From Paenibacillus macerans (GTDB taxonomy: Bacteria > Bacillota > Bacilli > Paenibacillales > Paenibacillaceae): DNA of 64,000 nt. A program made the position numbers and the translations under genes. The stretch lies in assembly GCF_023715465.1 (NCBI RefSeq), contig NZ_JAMBOE010000003.1:248001-312000 (forward strand), read 5' to 3'. Under the pieces are notes generated by a model. It did not search any database. It saw nothing but the letters and a program-made list of their open reading frames with translations, and was not told the DNA's origin. Shown here piece after piece: positions 16,512 through 24,239 of this stretch. Positions within the stretch are counted from its first letter, which is position 1; the number at the start of each line of letters is the position of its first letter.

Positions 16512-17975
16512 TTATAAACCTAGCCTTTCATACTGCTCGGACGGGGCTTCGTTCGCTTCCATGTTCCGCTTCAACAATTGAATCATCGCTTGTTCCAAAT
16601 TCTTGTCCTGAATCGGGTGCTGCTGCCGGGGGTCCTGGTGCAAATCGAACAACAGGGTGCCGAACGCATGGGCCCGATTGTAGAGGCCGACACCTTGGAC
16701 TTTCAGCGTTGGGACGCCCTTCGTGAACGTAAACGGCGGATGGAGTTCCGAGTCGCGAAGTTCCTCCACGGAGAAGCGGCTGCGCATATGCGTGGGCATC
16801 AACGTATAGTTGTATAGCGGCATGTTCGTCTCGGTCACCGGGGCGCGCATATAGACGTAGCGCCCGTCCGTCACGTTCACATGCCCGCCGTGCATGCCGA
16901 AGATCGCGGAATCACGGACAGGCTGATCGCTTGCAATCGTGGCTTCGAGGTCTTTCCCTTGCATGTCCTTCGGCACGTGGGCCCCGAAGTAGTGGAGCAG
17001 CGTCGGCGCCAAATCGATCGTTTGCACAAGACTTTGCCTGCGCTCGCCCTGCTTCCCGCTGCGGGGATCCCAGATGAACATCGGCATATGCGCGATCTCA
17101 TCGTAATAGGGCATCACCGATTTGGCCCACCAATCGTGCTCGCCGAGCAGAAACCCGTGATCGGTATTCACGATCAGCAAGGTGTCCTGCCACATGTCGA
17201 ACTCATCCATAACGTCCAGCACTTTTCCCAAGTAGTGGTCGCACATACTGAGCAGTGCCGCATATTCGTACCTAAGATGCTCCACTTCCTCCTTCGTTTC
17301 GGTGACCGGCCCGTACGGCGGCCAATCGAAATGCTTGCCCGTATAGTCGTGAGGATAGAGGTCGCGATATTTTTGCGGAGCGTAAAACGGCTCGTGCGGA
17401 TCAAACGTTTCGATCTGCAGGAACCAGCGGTCCTCGTGCCGGTTCGTCCGCATGAATTCCAATCCGCTCTCCATCGTGCGCGCTTGCGGAAAATCCTGCT
17501 CTTCGCGAATGTATTTACGGTTGATCCAGTCGTGGCGGACTAGCCGGCCCATCGCCTTCATCCCGATCGATTCCGGATGCTCCGGATCGGCGACCTCCCC
17601 TTTCCATGGATCGCCTTCCTGGCCGCGAATCAGCTCGCACGAATTATATCGGGTATGATAGGTCGCGCCGCCGTCCTCCCAGTAATGCTGGTGATCGGTG
17701 ACGAGATGGGTGTAAACGCCGCTTTCGCTCAAGAGTTCGGGCATCGAGTCGTCAAAAGGCTCGATTGGCCCCCAGCTGCGATGCAGGAAGTTATGGCGGC
17801 CCGTATGAAGTTCCCGCCGCGCCGGCATGCAAGGCATGCTCCCCACATAGGCATGATCGAAAACGACGGTTTTCTCGGCCAACCTTTGGAAATTCGGCGC
17901 GTGAACCCAGTCGCATCCGTAAGGGGGCAGCATGTGCCGATTTAACGTATCGAACATCAACATGATCGCTTTCAT
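16512..17975 (-). CDS. Cys-type sulfatase in the sugar-ABC operon
   Basis: A 487-residue S1-type sulfatase of a different branch from its neighbour. The maturation motif is Cys49-M-P-A-Arg in GSMPCMPARRELHTGR, the N-terminal metal site is LMFDTLNRH, and the second metal segment is VNTDHGFLLGEHDWWAK. It has no signal peptide. It begins 27 bp after the permease gene. Two distinct sulfatases behind one carbohydrate importer suggest an oligosaccharide carrying more than one kind of sulfate ester; that is inference. Confidence 0.9.
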   Translation of the reverse strand: MKAIMLMFDTLNRHMLPPYGCDWVHAPNFQRLAEKTVVFDHAYVGSMPCMPARRELHTGRHNFLHRSWGPIEPFDDSMPELLSESGVYTHLVTDHQHYWEDGGATYHTRYNSCELIRGQEGDPWKGEVADPEHPESIGMKAMGRLVRHDWINRKYIREEQDFPQARTMESGLEFMRTNRHEDRWFLQIETFDPHEPFYAPQKYRDLYPHDYTGKHFDWPPYGPVTETKEEVEHLRYEYAALLSMCDHYLGKVLDVMDEFDMWQDTLLIVNTDHGFLLGEHDWWAKSVMPYYDEIAHMPMFIWDPRSGKQGERRQSLVQTIDLAPTLLHYFGAHVPKDMQGKDLEATIASDQPVRDSAIFGMHGGHVNVTDGRYVYMRAPVTETNMPLYNYTLMPTHMRSRFSVEELRDSELHPPFTFTKGVPTLKVQGVGLYNRAHAFGTLLFDLHQDPRQQHPIQDKNLEQAMIQLLKRNMEANEAPSEQYERLGL

Positions 17976-18002
17976 CGCATTTACCTCGCTTTCTTTCGAA
18001 AT

Positions 18003-18869
18003 TTAACCTTTGACGCCGGACGAGACGATGCTGCCGACGAATTGTTTCTGGAACACCAGGAAGGCTACGAGCATCGGCAACGACACCAGAACGGTAGCGG
18101 CCATCAGCAAATTGTATTGAATCGTGAACTCTCCTTTGAACAGCGATAACGCCAATTGAATGGTCCGCATCGATTCCGTGTTCGTAAAGATCAGCGGCTG
18201 GAAGAATTCATTCCAGACGGAAACGATTTTCAGAATGCCGAGTGTCGCCATCAATGGACCGCTTAACGGCAGGAAAATTCTCAGATAAGTTCCGAAATAA
18301 CCCAACCCGTCCATATAACCCGCTTCATCGAGGTCTTTCGGAAACCCCGAGAAAAATTGTCTGGCCATAAAGATGCCGATCGACCCGGACAAGGCGGGAA
18401 TGATTAAGGCATAATACGTGTTCAGCCAGCCCGTTCCGCCCTGGCCCCAAATATCGTTATGACCGAACAGCGGAATGCTTTTCATAATGATGAACTGCGG
18501 AACTACAATCGACTGCGCGGGCACCATCATCCCGGCCAGCAAGCACACGAAGATGATCGTACTGCCCCGAAAGCGGATTCTGGCAAACGTATATCCCGCT
18601 AGCGTGTTGAATAAAAGGCTGCCGGCCGTCACGACCAAGGTGACGATCAGGGAATTTTTGAAATAAAGCCCCCATTTCCCGCTCTCCATCGCTTGCAGAT
18701 AATTCTCGAAATGCCATTCGCGGGGCAGGAGGGAAAACGCTCCCGAAATGAGTTCGTCGTTCCCCTTCAGCGAAGTAAAAATCATAACCACGACGGGAAA
18801 TAGATTGAGCAGCGTAATCACGATCAAAAATACGTAGACTAGAACCTTTGCCATGCTGAGCTTCTTCAA
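18003..18869 (-). CDS. Carbohydrate ABC transporter permease (MalG-like, CUT1)
   Basis: A 288-residue permease with six membrane segments. The EAA loop is ELDEAGYMDGLGYFGTYLRI-like (FPKDLDEAGYMDGLGYFG) followed by IFLPLSGP. The start is probably the TTG at 18869, which has GGGAG 8 nt upstream. The internal ATG at 18854 has no good site. It pairs with the MalF-like permease 22 bp upstream and the binding protein before that. No ATPase gene is present, so a shared MsmX-type ATPase encoded elsewhere must energise it. Confidence 0.9.
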   Translation of the reverse strand: MKKLSMAKVLVYVFLIVITLLNLFPVVVMIFTSLKGNDELISGAFSLLPREWHFENYLQAMESGKWGLYFKNSLIVTLVVTAGSLLFNTLAGYTFARIRFRGSTIIFVCLLAGMMVPAQSIVVPQFIIMKSIPLFGHNDIWGQGGTGWLNTYYALIIPALSGSIGIFMARQFFSGFPKDLDEAGYMDGLGYFGTYLRIFLPLSGPLMATLGILKIVSVWNEFFQPLIFTNTESMRTIQLALSLFKGEFTIQYNLLMAATVLVSLPMLVAFLVFQKQFVGSIVSSGVKG

Positions 18870-18891
18870 CGGTCTCTCTCCCTTCTTCCGT

Positions 18892-19764
18892 TCAGCTATC
18901 CAACGTTTTCGTTCCGACTCTGTAGTTGATCAAAGTAATGACCAGCGTAATGACGAGCAAGAAAATGGAGAGCGCCGAAGCATATCCCATTTCATACTGC
19001 GCGAACGAGGTATCCACAATGCTGTTGACGATCGTATTGGTCGTATTCAGTGGCCCGCCTTTGGTCATCACGTAAACGTAATCGAAGACTTGGAACGAGC
19101 GGATCGTCGCGGTCACGAAAATGAAAAACGTCATCGGATTCAAAAGCGGCACGGTAATCCGGAAAAATATCCGCAGCTTCGAAGCCCCGTCGATGCTGGC
19201 CGCCTCGTATAATTCCTGCGAGATCGATTGCAGACCGGCCAAATATACGATCAACGCGTATCCGGTCCCGACCCAGATGCCGAGAATACTGATCGACATC
19301 AAGGCATACTGCGCATCTCCCAGCCAATTGATCGGATTCAGATGAAGCCCTTTCAACACGGCATTAAACGGACCGCTCTGAAAGTCATACAAGTAGAGCC
19401 ATGTCATGGATACCGCGACCCCGGAGATCACGCTCGGCAAATACAACCCCGCACGAAAAAAAGACAGCCCTTTAATTTTCGAATTCAACAGCACGGCCAG
19501 AACCAAACCAAGCGCCATCTGCGGCAGGACCGACACGATCCAAAACACAAACGTATTTTTGACGGCCCCCATAAACAATTGATCTTCCAGCATGCGGGCG
19601 TAATTGGACAACCCCACCCAATGACCGGGGGACAGGATGCTGTAATTAGTGAAACTTAAATAGATAACGCATAAAAGGGGAACAAAAATAAAAATGAAGT
19701 AGATGAGCACGTTGGGCAATATCAACAGATAGGGCGTTAGTTTTCTTCTCCAGGTCGCGTTCAT
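18892..19764 (-). CDS. Carbohydrate ABC transporter permease (MalF-like, CUT1)
   Basis: A 290-residue permease with six membrane segments, beginning LTPYLLILPNVLIYFIFIFV as in CUT1 permeases. The EAA loop reads YEAASIDGASKLRIFFRITV. The start is placed at 19764 (MNATWRRKL) because AAAGGGG lies 7 nt upstream. The longer in-frame N terminus has no ribosome-binding site and runs through an intergenic hairpin. Confidence 0.9.
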   Translation of the reverse strand: MNATWRRKLTPYLLILPNVLIYFIFIFVPLLCVIYLSFTNYSILSPGHWVGLSNYARMLEDQLFMGAVKNTFVFWIVSVLPQMALGLVLAVLLNSKIKGLSFFRAGLYLPSVISGVAVSMTWLYLYDFQSGPFNAVLKGLHLNPINWLGDAQYALMSISILGIWVGTGYALIVYLAGLQSISQELYEAASIDGASKLRIFFRITVPLLNPMTFFIFVTATIRSFQVFDYVYVMTKGGPLNTTNTIVNSIVDTSFAQYEMGYASALSIFLLVITLVITLINYRVGTKTLDS

Positions 19765-19786
19765 GCGTTTTCCCCTTTCCATCAAA

Positions 19787-19820
19787 GGCCCCCTGAGCAT
19801 GACAGCAGCACATAGGGGCC
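19787..19820 (-). other. Intra-operon hairpin between binding protein and permease genes
   Basis: GGCCCCCT and AGGGGCC form a GC-rich stem around a 19-nt loop, without a T tract in the minus direction. Such hairpins often protect the abundant binding-protein mRNA segment or lower downstream expression. Confidence 0.5.
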
Positions 19821-19834
19821 CCGGAATTCGCTTG

Positions 19835-21163
19835 TTACTTTTTGGCGCTTTCTTGCCGGGCCGCTTCCGCGGCATCCTTCATCGCTTGCTCCGGCGACTT
19901 TTTGCCAAAGAAGGCTTCTTCCAAGCCGATCCGCAGGTACTTGACGATCGTATTCCAGTTGGCTGAAGGCAGATAACTGCTGGCGTCGTTCATAGCCTCG
20001 AAAATAACCTCATTGGCCGGATCCTGTTTCACGAACTCGTCTTTGAGCGATTTCAGCGGCGGGATGTAGCCGGAGGCTTTGGCGAACGGCAGCATTTCTT
20101 CCGGCGAGAACATGAATTTCAGGAATTCCCAAGCTTCTTGCGGGTGTTCGGTTTTCTTGGCCATGGTCATGAACGTTCCCAGCATCAGTGAGGTTTGTTC
20201 ACCGTTTGGCCCTTTCGGCGGCAGGGAATACCCAAGATTCTCCGCGCCAACCGACTTGCTTAATTGCGTCAGCGAATAGGAGCTGGCAAAAGACATGGCC
20301 GCCAAATTGTTTTGGAACAAGGTTCCCGTTACATTGACATCCGTTTGGAACACGATATCTTGATCTTTCACGAGATCCATGACCTGCTCCAGAACCTTAA
20401 TCGACTCCGGCGAATCAAATGTCGGATTGCCTTTCTCGTCATACAAGTTCAAGCCGTTCAGCAGCAGCATGCTCAAGAACGGTTGTTCCGAATTCGCGTT
20501 GTTGACGGTGCTCGTCGTGATATCGAGACCGGAGCGCACGGCTTTTCCGTTCTCTTTCTTGGCCAGCTTCTTGGCGAATTCAAACAATTCGGCATAGGTC
20601 TTTGGCGGTTGTTCGGGATCAAGTCCTGCTTCCCGGAAGTAATCTTTTCTCCAAACAAACGGACGGATCTCGGGAATCAGCAGCCCGTACAGGCCTCCGT
20701 TCCACTCCCCGGCTTTCAGGATGTCCGGAAAGAAATCGTCTTTGCCGGACCAACTGTCATTTTGAATCAAGGTGTTCAGATCCATATAATTGCCCTGATC
20801 GACCGTCGAGATCAATTGGCCGAATCCGAGCCCGTGGACGTCCGGTTGAATGCCGCCGGCGTAGGCCACCGATAATTTTTGGAAGTAATCGGAGAAAGGG
20901 ATGGTGGTGATCTCCACCTTAATGTTCTCATGCGTTTTCTCGAAGTCGGCGCCGATTTGCTTATACACCGCGTCGAGTTCCGGCGTGTTGATCGGTACCC
21001 ATACCTTCAACGTAACCTGCTCCCCCGCGGCGTTTCCCCCTTTACTTCCGCTTGAATCCGCCGATTCCGCGGCATTTCCGCCGCCGGACGAACACGCGGA
21101 AACCAGCAGTACGAGCACGGCCATGCATAATGATAGAAAAGCTTTTCCCCTTTTTTGCAACAT
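19835..21163 (-). CDS. Carbohydrate ABC transporter substrate-binding lipoprotein (family 1)
   Basis: A 442-residue family-1 solute-binding lipoprotein. The signal peptide MLQKRGKAFLSLCMAVLVLL ends in a lipobox VSAC. The mature protein opens with a Gly/Ser linker and VTLKVWVPINTPELDAVYKQ, and has the PDVHGLGFGQL and KKTEHPQEAWEFLKFMFSPE stretches seen in CUT1 binding proteins. The start at 21163 follows GGGGGGA; the longer frame upstream lies in the promoter region. It captures the oligosaccharide for the two permeases and, by context, two sulfatases. Confidence 0.9.
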   Translation of the reverse strand: MLQKRGKAFLSLCMAVLVLLVSACSSGGGNAAESADSSGSKGGNAAGEQVTLKVWVPINTPELDAVYKQIGADFEKTHENIKVEITTIPFSDYFQKLSVAYAGGIQPDVHGLGFGQLISTVDQGNYMDLNTLIQNDSWSGKDDFFPDILKAGEWNGGLYGLLIPEIRPFVWRKDYFREAGLDPEQPPKTYAELFEFAKKLAKKENGKAVRSGLDITTSTVNNANSEQPFLSMLLLNGLNLYDEKGNPTFDSPESIKVLEQVMDLVKDQDIVFQTDVNVTGTLFQNNLAAMSFASSYSLTQLSKSVGAENLGYSLPPKGPNGEQTSLMLGTFMTMAKKTEHPQEAWEFLKFMFSPEEMLPFAKASGYIPPLKSLKDEFVKQDPANEVIFEAMNDASSYLPSANWNTIVKYLRIGLEEAFFGKKSPEQAMKDAAEAARQESAKK

Positions 21164-21368
21164 CGGATCTTCCCCCCGATTTTTAAATTTGATCCCCCGG
21201 CTTAAAGCGGCTGATCTTGGCTTTGAATATAGTCTGCCTAAATCAAAAAAAATAGCGTGCATTTTTGATCCGATGATCATCATTTGCACGCCAGCCCAAA
21301 TGGTCTTTCTTTCGGTGGATGAACCTTTTTTGTACGATGAATGATTTTTGCTAGTAGAGGTTGTCCCA

Positions 21369-23693
21369 CTAGTAGACTTTGCCCGCGTCCAGGCGTTTTG
21401 CCGTCTCGCGGGTTTTGCTTTCCCGGTAGTGCCCCGGCGTCACGCCGACATTTTTTTTGAAGATGCGAATGAAACTTTGGGTGTTTACATACCCGACTTT
21501 CTCTCCGATCCGCTGCACCGTCTCCGCCGAATCCGTCAACATTTGCTTGGCCCGTTCGATCCGTAAATCAATCAAGTAGTCCATGAAATTTTTGCCGGTG
21601 CTTTTTTTGAACAGCCGGCTTAAATACGCGATGCTTAGCTGCAATTCGGCAGCGATGCCGCCAAGCGAAATCTCCCGGTCGTAATTGGCGTTCACGTATT
21701 CAAGCACATGCGACATTAAGCCGGAGTGATCGGAACGCTCCTCTTCCATGGTTTCCAGCCAATAGGACAGTTTGTTCTTGAACCAGGCCACGGCTTCCTC
21801 AATGCTTTCGATGCGCTGCATGGCCAAATGCATCTCCGCGAATACTTTTTCGACTTGCAGCTTCGAGCCCATCTCCATTAACGCATAGGCGGCCGACATC
21901 ACAAAATCGATCAATAATTGCTGAACAAACATCATCGGATAACCGTCCAAAGACTCCAAAAACAACTTCGTCCGTTCCAGCTCTTCATCGATTTGCCGGA
22001 TATCGTTGCTTTTGACGACTTGAAGCAAGGCGTCTTTCCGCCCCCGCGAGACTTCGAGCATATCCGCAAAAAACGGTGTTTCAGCAGCTTGATCCCAGCA
22101 CATCAGCACATGACAGCCGCCGCCATATCTTTTGCTCTCCATGAAGTTGCCAACCCGATTCCAGCTATCCGGAATATGCCGAACATCTTGGACCGGATGG
22201 CCGATCACGGCGGTAATGGTAATTTTCAAATAACTGTTAATTTGGACGACGATTGAATTGATTGCGCTTTCAAGTTGGGCTTTGAAAACTTCTTCCTCCA
22301 TAGGAACGAGGGCGTTGGCGATCATGACGATATCCCGGCTTTCGGTATTCCACATCAAAACTTTGAAGGACTGACCGCCCATCTCTTCAGCCATTTTATA
22401 AGCAAAAAAGCGCAGCAAGCTTTGATCCGCCTTGTTATAGGTCTGCAGAAAGTCGTAATATTTATCGATGCGAAACAAAATAACCGAGAACAGGGAAGTG
22501 GAAAACGTGAAGCCGAGTTGCCCCATCTGTTCTTGAATATCCGGCCATTCCCCGCGATCGTGATGAAGCAGCCGATAACAAAGGGCTTTTTTTAAGATCG
22601 GGATATTTTTCCGATACATCCATTCGATATTTTCCCGGTGCTCTTTCAAAGCGGCTACGCTGTTAATCAGCACGTTAAGGGAAAAACTTCTGCCGTTCTT
22701 GACGCCCGAAACGTTCGAGCTCCCAACGACTTCTTGAATTGTGCGTATTTTTCCGAAGACACTGCGCATCAGGGTGAACGTATAGAAAATCAACAGGATA
22801 AACAGAAGGAAAAACGCGAGCCAAAGGGCGGAACCGAAATAGATCCCATGACCATTCGTTACGCTCCCCTCGGGTACCGCATAAACAAAATTCCATCCCG
22901 ATAACCGGGCAGGCAAAACATCATAAAAGTAATTTTTACCGTCCAATGAAATGGAGTCGGAAGCACCTGGGTCGAACCGGGGAACGTTGGCCATGGCCTC
23001 CTGATCGAGTTGCCCCGTATTTAACGAAAATAATCGATGCGAGGGCGACTCCAGCCACATCTTTTCCTGCTGGCCACTCTGAAACGGGTTTTGGAATAGT
23101 GACTGGCTGTTTAAATTGATTTTGATAAAGCCGATCGGCTCCGCCGCAATATTGGGAATGCTGCGCAGGATATGCACCGCCGGAGGAGACGAGGAGGCAG
23201 CGGCGGCAGTGTCATCTATTCTCCAATTAGTACCCTTTATGATGTCCGCTCTGCTCGCCGCCCATTCGTCATCGCTCATCAACGGGATATTGACGATTTG
23301 GCCATGGTTGTAACGAAACGCCTGCTCGCGCGTGTAGATATCGATAGAGACCATGCAGCAAAAGTCGGCGCCGCTATTGATGATGTTGGTGAGGCTGATG
23401 TCCCCGCCTTGTTCCGTACCCTTTAATATATTCAGCAACTTCTTGTTATTGGATAGATCGACGGACTTCTTGTCCACATCTTGAAATAAATTGTTATAGT
23501 AATTCTTGAATAGTGTTTCCGATTTTTTGCTTAAATCCTCCAGCCTGGCCTTTTGCTGAAGGTGATTGTAAGCGCTGTTAAAAATGACAAAACCTAAAGC
23601 GGCCAGCACAACCAACAGGCCCAGCGCGGCGGACAAACGATAGAATAAAGACCGGTATTTATCGTTAAACAGAAGCTCCAGCAAACTTTTCAT
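21369..23693 (-). CDS. Membrane-anchored AraC-family regulator (YesN-like)
   Basis: A 774-residue one-component regulator. A membrane segment near residues 17-40 is followed by an extracytoplasmic domain of about 240 residues. A second membrane segment lies near residues 285-305 (LWLAFFLLFILLIFYTFTLM), then a cytoplasmic middle domain. The C-terminal ~100 residues hold the paired AraC helix-turn-helices (ISLGGIAAELQLSIAYLSRL and IGEKVGYVNTQSFIRIFKKN). Such proteins commonly sit before a CUT1 operon and sense its substrate outside the cell, which fits this position. It probably activates the binding-protein promoter in 21164-21368. Confidence 0.9.
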   Translation of the reverse strand: MKSLLELLFNDKYRSLFYRLSAALGLLVVLAALGFVIFNSAYNHLQQKARLEDLSKKSETLFKNYYNNLFQDVDKKSVDLSNNKKLLNILKGTEQGGDISLTNIINSGADFCCMVSIDIYTREQAFRYNHGQIVNIPLMSDDEWAASRADIIKGTNWRIDDTAAAASSSPPAVHILRSIPNIAAEPIGFIKINLNSQSLFQNPFQSGQQEKMWLESPSHRLFSLNTGQLDQEAMANVPRFDPGASDSISLDGKNYFYDVLPARLSGWNFVYAVPEGSVTNGHGIYFGSALWLAFFLLFILLIFYTFTLMRSVFGKIRTIQEVVGSSNVSGVKNGRSFSLNVLINSVAALKEHRENIEWMYRKNIPILKKALCYRLLHHDRGEWPDIQEQMGQLGFTFSTSLFSVILFRIDKYYDFLQTYNKADQSLLRFFAYKMAEEMGGQSFKVLMWNTESRDIVMIANALVPMEEEVFKAQLESAINSIVVQINSYLKITITAVIGHPVQDVRHIPDSWNRVGNFMESKRYGGGCHVLMCWDQAAETPFFADMLEVSRGRKDALLQVVKSNDIRQIDEELERTKLFLESLDGYPMMFVQQLLIDFVMSAAYALMEMGSKLQVEKVFAEMHLAMQRIESIEEAVAWFKNKLSYWLETMEEERSDHSGLMSHVLEYVNANYDREISLGGIAAELQLSIAYLSRLFKKSTGKNFMDYLIDLRIERAKQMLTDSAETVQRIGEKVGYVNTQSFIRIFKKNVGVTPGHYRESKTRETAKRLDAGKVY

Positions 23694-23763
23694 GATCCCG
23701 TGCCCCCCGTTGTCGATGGATAATGTGACAAATCTGTGTCTTTACTTTATTCATCATACCACA

Positions 23764-23810
23764 TAAAAAAACTCCTGAATCGTCCTAAAGACAATTCAAG
23801 AGCTTTTTTA
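23764..23810. terminator. Bidirectional terminator
   Basis: AAACTCCTGAATCGTC pairs with GACAATTCAAGAGCTTT, with A/T tracts at both ends. It lies between the Dabb gene end and the AraC gene start, and terminates the Dabb transcript on the minus strand. Confidence 0.75.
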
Positions 23811-23823
23811 TTGCTTCAAGTGA

Positions 23824-24123
23824 TCATACCGATACCAGATCAATCTCCTGAAAACGACTGACCTTTTTATTCCAACGCTCCTCGACATACTTAATGTGTA
23901 CCGGATGATTATTGTAGGCATCATAAACCTGCTGATTTGCAAACAGCATTGAAAATCCATAGTCATATTCATTCTTGGCACTCACCTGACGAAAAACCTC
24001 AAATTGTTCAACTCCAGGGATCGCGGATAATTCTTCTTTACTATCTTGCAAGAAGGATTCTGTCTCTGCATTTTCCTTACCGGAATGCAATGTGAATATT
24101 ACCATATGTTTTATTGAACTCAT
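23824..24123 (-). CDS. Dabb-family stress-responsive A/B-barrel protein
   Basis: A small 99-residue protein. The opening IKHMVIFTLHSGKENAETESF, the LSAIPGVEQFEVFRQVS segment and the near-terminal NHPVHIKYVEERW pattern match the dimeric alpha/beta-barrel (Dabb) fold. A strong GGAGG lies 10 nt before the ATG. It is monocistronic with its own promoter and terminator. The family is of largely unknown function, so only the fold is assigned. Confidence 0.85.
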   Translation of the reverse strand: MSSIKHMVIFTLHSGKENAETESFLQDSKEELSAIPGVEQFEVFRQVSAKNEYDYGFSMLFANQQVYDAYNNHPVHIKYVEERWNKKVSRFQEIDLVSV

Positions 24124-24152
24124 TGATTAAACGCCTCCTTGTTGTTGAGAAA

Positions 24153-24181
24153 ACTATATCATCATCTTATTCAAGGCTCAA
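24153..24181 (-). promoter_or_regulatory. Candidate promoter of the Dabb gene
   Basis: On the minus strand TTGAGC (24181-24176) and TATAGT (24158-24153) are separated by 17 bp. This lies about 30 bp before the start codon. Confidence 0.5.
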
Positions 24182-24199
24182 TAAGATCGCCGAAATATC

Positions 24200-24237
24200 T
24201 TTGTCTCAGGCCCGCAATTTATTTGCAGGCTTTTTGT
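24200..24237. other. Hairpin after the GH43 gene
   Basis: GCCCGCAA and TTGCAGGC form a stem. The T tract lies on the plus strand although the only upstream gene, GH43, is on the minus strand, so its terminator role is doubtful. Confidence 0.3.
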
Positions 24238-24239
24238 CA

